Assembly: GCA_900290315.1 (NCBI GenBank)
Contig: OKRF01000221.1
Span: forward strand, 1 to 8,680
Direction: 5' to 3'
Source: Candidatus Sulfopaludibacter sp. SbA3
GTDB lineage: Bacteria > Acidobacteriota > Terriglobia > Bryobacterales > Bryobacteraceae
DNA: 8,680 bases
Positions 5,141 through 8,680 of this stretch are shown piece by piece; position 1 is the stretch's first letter; every line of letters begins with the position of its first letter. The notes below the pieces were generated by a model. The model was not told the origin of the DNA. It searched no databases and was given only the letters and a program-made list of their open reading frames with translations. Both the position numbers and the translations under genes were made by a program.

Positions 5141-6726
5141 ATACCCTGAATTCCGCCTCGGCAGCGGTTCTGGGCGCCGTCTTGAACACCTTGTGGCAGG
5201 CTGCGGCCGCGACAGCCCTGGTTTGGCTGGCGCTGCGGTACACCCGGCTGACGGCAAGCACCCGCCACCTGGTGTGGTGGGCCTGGCTCGCGATCCTGCT
5301 CGTGCTGCCGGCCGTGCCCCCGGCGGTGCGCGCCGCCAGGGTGCGGCACGCGGCCCCCATGGTGCAGACTGCTGGGTACGTCCCCGCCGCCGTCCCCTTC
5401 TCTTCGCCCATCGGCGCCGACCCGCAACCCCGCCTGAAAGTGCGCGTGAAATGGGGTCCTCTGCTGGCGCTGGGAATCTGGCTCGCACTGCTGCTGCTGC
5501 AGACGGCACGGCTGGCCTGGAGTTTCTTGCATTTGCAGCGTCTGAAGCGGGAAGCCCGGCGGCCGGAGCTGTCTTTGCGAGAGAATTTCGACGCGTGGAC
5601 GCTCGCCTGTGGAGTGCGCCGCCCGGTCCGCCTGCTGGTTTCCGATCAGCTTGCTTCGCCCATGGCTGTGGGCTTCCGGCACCCCGCGGTGATTCTCCCG
5701 GAGGCCCTGATCGCCCAATTGAGCTCCGCCGACCTGGACCATGTCCTCCTCCACGAACTGGCCCACGTGGCGCGCCGCGACGATTGGACCAATCTGGCGG
5801 CCCGCGTGGCCGCCGCCCTCGTGGGTTGGCATCCGGCCACGGCGTGGGTCCTGCGCCGCATCGATTGCGAGCGCGAGATCGCTTGTGACGATTGGGTGGT
5901 GGCCGCTACCGGCGCGCCACGCCCCTACGCCGCCAGTCTGGCGCGCCTCTTCGAGCTTTGCTGGACCAAGAATCGCGAAGCCCTGGCCACCGGGATGGCG
6001 GGAAGCGGTTCGCATCTGGGAGAACGTATCGAAATGCTGGTGCGGCGAAAGGCGGCGGAACGCGGCTCGGTCCTGCGGGTGGGCCTATGCGCGGCTGTGT
6101 TGCTGGTGCTGCTCATCGCCGGCAGCCGGGCGCCCCGCTGGGTGGCCTTCGCGCAGGATACGCCGGCGCGCCGGACAATGCCTCCGCTGGCGCCTCCCAA
6201 TCCGCAGAGCTTCCTCGGAGCGCTCGTGGCCGCCGGATATGGCGACCTTTCCGTGGACGACATCATCAACCTCAAGACCCGCGGCGTCTCGCCCGACTTC
6301 CTGCGCGGCGTCAGCCAGTCTGGATGGGGCAAACTCACCGTCGAACAACTGATCGCCCTGCGCAGCCGCGGCATCCAACCGGAATATCTGCGCGACATTC
6401 ACGGCGCCGGCATTCGCGACCTGACCGTTCAGGGAGTGATCAACCTCCGCATGCACGGGGTCCAGCCGTTCTACCCACTGGAAATCCATGAGCTCGGATT
6501 CGGACCGTACCCCGCGCAGCAGATCGTCGATTTCGCCTCGCGCGGCGTACGGGTGGAGCTGTTCCGCGCGTTGAAGGATGGCGGATTCACCCACCTCACC
6601 CCTGGCGAAATTTTCGAAGCCCAGAGCAGCGGGCTGCAGGCCCACAACCTGCGAGAGGCCAAACAATATGGCGCCAACCTCAGCCTGGGCCAGATTATCC
6701 GGCTGAAGCGCGCGGGAGTCATCTGA
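5137..6726 (+). CDS. BlaR1-like M56 membrane metallopeptidase with repeat ectodomain
   Basis: A 529-residue inner-membrane sensor protease. Membrane segments lie at ~8-33, 43-64 and 107-129. A cytoplasmic M56 zinc protease follows (~130-310), with HELAH at 206-210 and CEREIACDD at 244-252, whose E245 is the probable third ligand. A fourth membrane segment spans ~313-330. This is the BlaR1 topology. After a Pro-rich linker (~342-356), the outer part is not a penicillin-binding domain but a partial unit (~358-382) and five ~29-residue repeats at 383-411, 412-440, 441-469, 470-498 and 499-526. Their consensus is G-V-x-P-x-[FY]-L-R, then G-[YWF], L-T and [IL]-I-x-L-R. By analogy it would sense a signal outside and then cleave the upstream BlaI. 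It overlaps blaI by ATGA and the next gene by TGATG. The product is not called BlaR1 because the beta-lactam sensor is missing. The ligand is unknown. Confidence 0.9.
   Translation: MNTLNSASAAVLGAVLNTLWQAAAATALVWLALRYTRLTASTRHLVWWAWLAILLVLPAVPPAVRAARVRHAAPMVQTAGYVPAAVPFSSPIGADPQPRLKVRVKWGPLLALGIWLALLLLQTARLAWSFLHLQRLKREARRPELSLRENFDAWTLACGVRRPVRLLVSDQLASPMAVGFRHPAVILPEALIAQLSSADLDHVLLHELAHVARRDDWTNLAARVAAALVGWHPATAWVLRRIDCEREIACDDWVVAATGAPRPYAASLARLFELCWTKNREALATGMAGSGSHLGERIEMLVRRKAAERGSVLRVGLCAAVLLVLLIAGSRAPRWVAFAQDTPARRTMPPLAPPNPQSFLGALVAAGYGDLSVDDIINLKTRGVSPDFLRGVSQSGWGKLTVEQLIALRSRGIQPEYLRDIHGAGIRDLTVQGVINLRMHGVQPFYPLEIHELGFGPYPAQQIVDFASRGVRVELFRALKDGGFTHLTPGEIFEAQSSGLQAHNLREAKQYGANLSLGQIIRLKRAGVI
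6283..6714 (+). repeat. five-unit coding repeat array, M56 ectodomain
   Basis: Five in-frame units of about 87 bp encode 29, 29, 29, 29 and 28 residues, each starting at a Gly-[Val/Ile/Leu] pair. A partial unit precedes them from about 6208. Units 1 and 2 are most alike; unit 3 loses the Leu-Arg (FYPLE instead of FLR), and units 4-5 are more diverged. The array ends with the first two residues of a further unit (GV) plus one residue before the stop. Confidence 0.85.
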
Positions 6727-7733
6727 TGCAGAAACAGTCTTTACTCGTTTGGGGCTGCGTCATTCTGGCGGTGGTGATGGCCATCGGCGAGGAATCGCAG
6801 CAATCCTGGAAATTGCGGCCCACCGGCGACCCCGGTACGGTCTACTTCTCCATTCATCGCTACCGGCCCGGCAGCAACTGGAGTTGGAATTCGGATGTGC
6901 CGCTCACGCGCTTTCACAACCTCTCCAGCGCCACGCTCGAGCGCGGAGGCCGCACCGAATTCGAATACGTCACCGATGCCGGCAAGCTCATCTGCAGGGG
7001 CAGTTTCTCCTGGAACAGCGGCGCCGGATCGTTCACCTTCGTCCCCAACCCCGACTTTGTCGCCGAACTGCGCAGCCTGGGGTACGGCACCCCGGACCAG
7101 GATCAGGCGTGGGCGTTCATGATGTCCGACGTCACGCTGGATTTCGCCCGCGCCGTGCGCGATGCCGGGCTGCATGCTACCACCGGGCAGCTTCTGGATT
7201 TGCGCCATCACGGTGTCGACGCGGAGTATCTGCGCGACCTCAAGGGCTACGGTTATGACTTCTCCGCCTCCGACGTCATCGAACTGCGCAACCATGGCGT
7301 CAGTGCGGATTTCCTGCGCGACTTGAAGCGCGCCGGCTACGCGATCCCCGCCGGCCAGATTGCGGAGTTGAGGATGCACGGCGTGGGCTCCGATTTTCTG
7401 CGCGACCTGCGAAGCCTGGGACTGCATCCGCGAGCGGAGGACATCCTGCAGTTCCGCATGCACGGAATCTCGGCCGACTACCTTAACGATCTGAAAGCCG
7501 CCGGCTACGGCGGCCTGACCGCCGGCCAGGTGGTGCAACTTCGCATGCACGGTGTTCCCGCGGACTTCGCGGCTCAGGCTCAGGAACTCGGCTACCGGTT
7601 CACCCCCCAGGAACTGATCGAACTGCGCCAGCACGGCGTTTCGGCCGAATACCTCAGAACGCTAAAGGAATCGGGTATCCGCACCCTCAGCGCGGAACAG
7701 ATCACGAGGCTGCGCCAGCACGGCGTGGATTAG
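6726..7733 (+). CDS. exported partner protein sharing the M56 repeats
   Basis: A 335-residue protein with a hydrophobic N-terminus (SLLVWGCVILAVVMAI, 5-20), either a cleaved signal peptide or a membrane anchor; Cys11 is not in a proper lipobox. Residues ~25-110 are probably a beta-rich domain, ending RGSFSWNSGAGSFTFVPNPDF. A diverged unit (~136-162) and six clear repeats follow: 163-190, 191-218, 219-246, 247-275, 276-303 and 304-332. Each reads G-V-x-A-[DE]-[FY]-L-R-D-L, then G-Y and [IL]-x-x-L-R-x-H. They are the same family as the repeats in the preceding M56 protein but more regular. The gene follows its neighbour with a one-base overlap (TGATG), so its translation depends on termination of the M56 gene, implying a shared job. 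It may act as ligand sensor, co-receptor or inhibitor of the M56 ectodomain; this is inference. Similar repeats occur, as I recall, in other acidobacterial and Bacteroidota M56-linked proteins. Confidence 0.85.
   Translation: MQKQSLLVWGCVILAVVMAIGEESQQSWKLRPTGDPGTVYFSIHRYRPGSNWSWNSDVPLTRFHNLSSATLERGGRTEFEYVTDAGKLICRGSFSWNSGAGSFTFVPNPDFVAELRSLGYGTPDQDQAWAFMMSDVTLDFARAVRDAGLHATTGQLLDLRHHGVDAEYLRDLKGYGYDFSASDVIELRNHGVSADFLRDLKRAGYAIPAGQIAELRMHGVGSDFLRDLRSLGLHPRAEDILQFRMHGISADYLNDLKAAGYGGLTAGQVVQLRMHGVPADFAAQAQELGYRFTPQELIELRQHGVSAEYLRTLKESGIRTLSAEQITRLRQHGVD
7131..7721 (+). repeat. six-to-seven-unit coding repeat array, exported partner
   Basis: Units of 84 or 87 bp encode 28 or 29 residues each, with one diverged unit first. 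DNA similarity is partly kept: the word CGCATGCACGG recurs at 7455-7465 and 7542-7552, and also at 6448-6458 inside the M56 array. The one-residue length change always falls between the G-Y pair and the next helix (for example GYGGLTAGQ against GYAIPAGQ). Confidence 0.85.
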
Positions 7734-8109
7734 GGTGTCCGCCTTGCGTTTTCGCCATGAACTCGTACCCCTTTTTCAAACAGGCGGTCGAGCGTGGCGA
7801 AGCGCGATTTGGGCGCGATTCTCCTCCAGGCGCTGAGCCTCTTCCGCTTCCGGCTTTGAGGCTTGCTCAATCCGCCGCTCTCTCGTGGAGCCGCATGACC
7901 GAGGCGCTCCCATGAGCCGAAAGGTTGCCGCGGTTCCGGTGAGGGTCTTCCTGCAAAGTGGACTCCTCGATCTCGTTCGTCTATCGACTGAATCTACACA
8001 GAACGGTAGCGTCCGAATAATCCAATCACGCACCTATTTTTTGTGTCACATTCTGTCGAATCTAGTACAGTGGCCGATAAGGTCGATAGGCGACAGGAGG
8101 CGTCGATTT
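7734..8109. other. 376-bp intergenic region without a convincing gene
   Basis: Open frames here (including one on the minus strand at 7776-8033 and an upstream extension of the hemerythrin frame) lack ribosome binding sites and recognisable products. No strong terminator follows the operon ending at 7733. Just before the hemerythrin gene, a loose dyad CTGT-N10-ACAG (8053-8056, 8067-8070) and a poor TTGTGT/TAGTAC pair (8041-8046, 8063-8068) are the only promoter-like signals. The AT-richer stretch 8005-8070 is the likely promoter zone. Confidence 0.4.
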
Positions 8110-8514
8110 GTGCAGCAATTTGAGTGGGGTGAAAAATACAGCGTCGACATTCCCCAAATTGACGCGCAGCATCGCCAAATCATCGACCTTCTCGACGAAC
8201 TCTGGCGATGCGCTCATGGCCCAGAAGAAGAAAAGTTGGCGCCGGCAGCGCTAGCCAGGGTGATCCGCTACGCACAGAGCCACCTGCAGCGGGAAGAGTT
8301 GATGCTCCGGATTCGCGGTTACCCGGACTACGCCGAACACAAGACCGAACACGACGCCTACCGCCGGAAGGTCGCCTATTTAAAAGCCCACTCGGATCGC
8401 AAAGACCTGGTGATCAGAATCGCGAACTTTCTTAGGGATTGGTGGAAATACCACATTCTGACCTCGGATCAAAAGTATGCCCGGTTCTTTCGCTCCAATC
8501 CAGAGAATAGATAA
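8110..8514 (+). CDS. single-domain bacteriohemerythrin
   Basis: A 134-residue soluble di-iron, O2-binding protein of typical family length, probably cytoplasmic. The sequence opens with FEWGEKYSVDIPQIDAQH, the standard bacteriohemerythrin N-terminus. All seven iron ligands are present: H21 (IDAQH), H58 and E62 (SHLQREE), H77 and H81 (HKTEH), and H115 and D120 (HILTSD). The protein should therefore bind oxygen reversibly; roles known for the family are O2 storage or delivery, O2 sensing and detoxification of NO or iron. The start is GTG 8110, 9 nt after AGGAGG (8095-8100). Longer in-frame starts (ATG 7885 or 7912) were rejected because the added sequence is not hemerythrin-like and lies before this strong ribosome binding site. 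No methyl-accepting or GGDEF partner domain is fused. It appears to be monocistronic. Confidence 0.93.
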   Translation: MQQFEWGEKYSVDIPQIDAQHRQIIDLLDELWRCAHGPEEEKLAPAALARVIRYAQSHLQREELMLRIRGYPDYAEHKTEHDAYRRKVAYLKAHSDRKDLVIRIANFLRDWWKYHILTSDQKYARFFRSNPENR

Positions 8515-8604
8515 GGGCTCCCAAACACTCCTGTTAAGCTGATACCTGAATGGCCGCCTTCTGCCGCCGCCCGCGCGCTACAAGTGAGCGACACCGCCAC
8601 GTAG

Positions 8605-8632
8605 GACAGACGATCGTTTTGCGTCGTCTGTC
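8605..8632. repeat. 9-bp stem hairpin downstream of the hemerythrin gene
   Basis: GACAGACGA (8605-8613) and TCGTCTGTC (8624-8632) are exact reverse complements with a 10-nt loop. The hairpin lies about 90 bp after the hemerythrin stop codon. No T-tract follows on either strand, so it is not a textbook terminator, though it could act as a factor-assisted one or be a regulator site for a gene beyond the window. Confidence 0.5.
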
Positions 8633-8637
8633 AATTA

Positions 8638-8652
8638 GGGGCGGACCGCCCC
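8638..8652. repeat. 15-bp GC-rich palindrome
   Basis: GGGGCGG (8638-8644) and CCGCCCC (8646-8652) are exact reverse complements around one A. It is only 5 bp from the preceding hairpin, so the two form a tandem pair of structures. The rest of 8515-8680 shows no gene; the last bases (a run of A, then CCGGCGGGG) could be one arm of a leftward terminator cut by the window edge, which cannot be tested here. Confidence 0.45.
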
Positions 8653-8680
8653 GCAAAACGGGATGAAAAAACCGGCGGGG

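Noticed and set aside
5130..6015. Long alternative frames over the M56 gene on both strands
   Set aside because: They overlap the firmly identified HELAH-containing frame, and their Arg/Pro/Gly-rich composition is typical of GC-rich shadow frames.
4754..6726. Beta-lactam resistance regulator pair (blaI-blaR1)
   Set aside because: The repressor and protease families fit, but the ectodomain has no penicillin-binding motif and no beta-lactamase gene follows.
7757..7915. Plus-strand 52-codon frame starting MNSYPFFKQAVERG
   Set aside because: There is no Shine-Dalgarno sequence before the ATG and no recognisable motif.
7776..8033. Minus-strand 85-codon frame in the gap before the hemerythrin gene
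   Set aside because: No ribosome binding site was seen and the composition is unremarkable; the charged C-terminal part could be read as a coiled coil, but nothing supports expression.
7885..8109. Upstream extension of the hemerythrin frame
   Set aside because: The extra 75 codons are not hemerythrin-like, and AGGAGG precedes GTG 8110, giving the normal family length.
8605..8652. Rho-independent terminator of the hemerythrin gene
   Set aside because: The stems are strong, but no T-tract follows on the plus strand and the first stem is about 90 bp beyond the stop codon.

Overview
The window looks like a chromosomal segment of a GC-rich soil bacterium, most likely an Acidobacteriota of the Solibacter/Bryobacter type. 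The basis is inference from content: a PEP-CTERM-type exported protein, a BlaI/M56 pair whose sensor part is a repeat array, an uncharacterised RHGLTG-type protein, and GTG/TTG starts with good Shine-Dalgarno sequences. No rRNA, tRNA, CRISPR array or intact mobile element is visible.

Layout. 1-365 is non-coding and carries an ~80-bp tandem repeat. 369-2567 (+) encodes an exported M60-like (TCAF/enhancin-type) zinc metallopeptidase. Convergent to it, 2606-3448 (-) encodes a small exported protein with a PEP-CTERM-like tail. A ~460-bp gap (3449-3908) holds the promoter of that gene, a degenerate echo of the left-end repeat, two perfect palindromes and a possible rightward promoter. 3909-4562 (+) is an unknown 217-aa protein. 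4563-4753 holds a possible 23-codon ORF and the promoter/operator of the next operon.

The core of the window is a tightly packed three-gene operon at 4754-7733: a BlaI/MecI-type repressor, a BlaR1-like M56 membrane metallopeptidase, and an exported protein. The stop and start codons of neighbouring genes overlap (ATGA and TGATG). The M56 protein has BlaR1 topology (three N-terminal membrane segments, a HELAH zinc site, a fourth membrane segment), but in place of a penicillin-binding sensor it ends in five ~29-residue repeats. The third gene carries at least six repeats of the same family behind an unrecognised N-terminal domain. A simple model (inference) is that the exported partner and the M56 ectodomain recognise the same ligand or each other, and that the M56 protease then inactivates BlaI and derepresses the operon. 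A TGACA-N3-TGTCA dyad overlapping a perfect TTGACA box before blaI is the obvious operator candidate. This is the best candidate in the window for an undescribed signalling system.

After a 376-bp gap with no convincing gene, 8110-8514 (+) encodes a single-domain bacteriohemerythrin with all seven iron ligands. The right end (8515-8680) has two strong hairpins and no gene.
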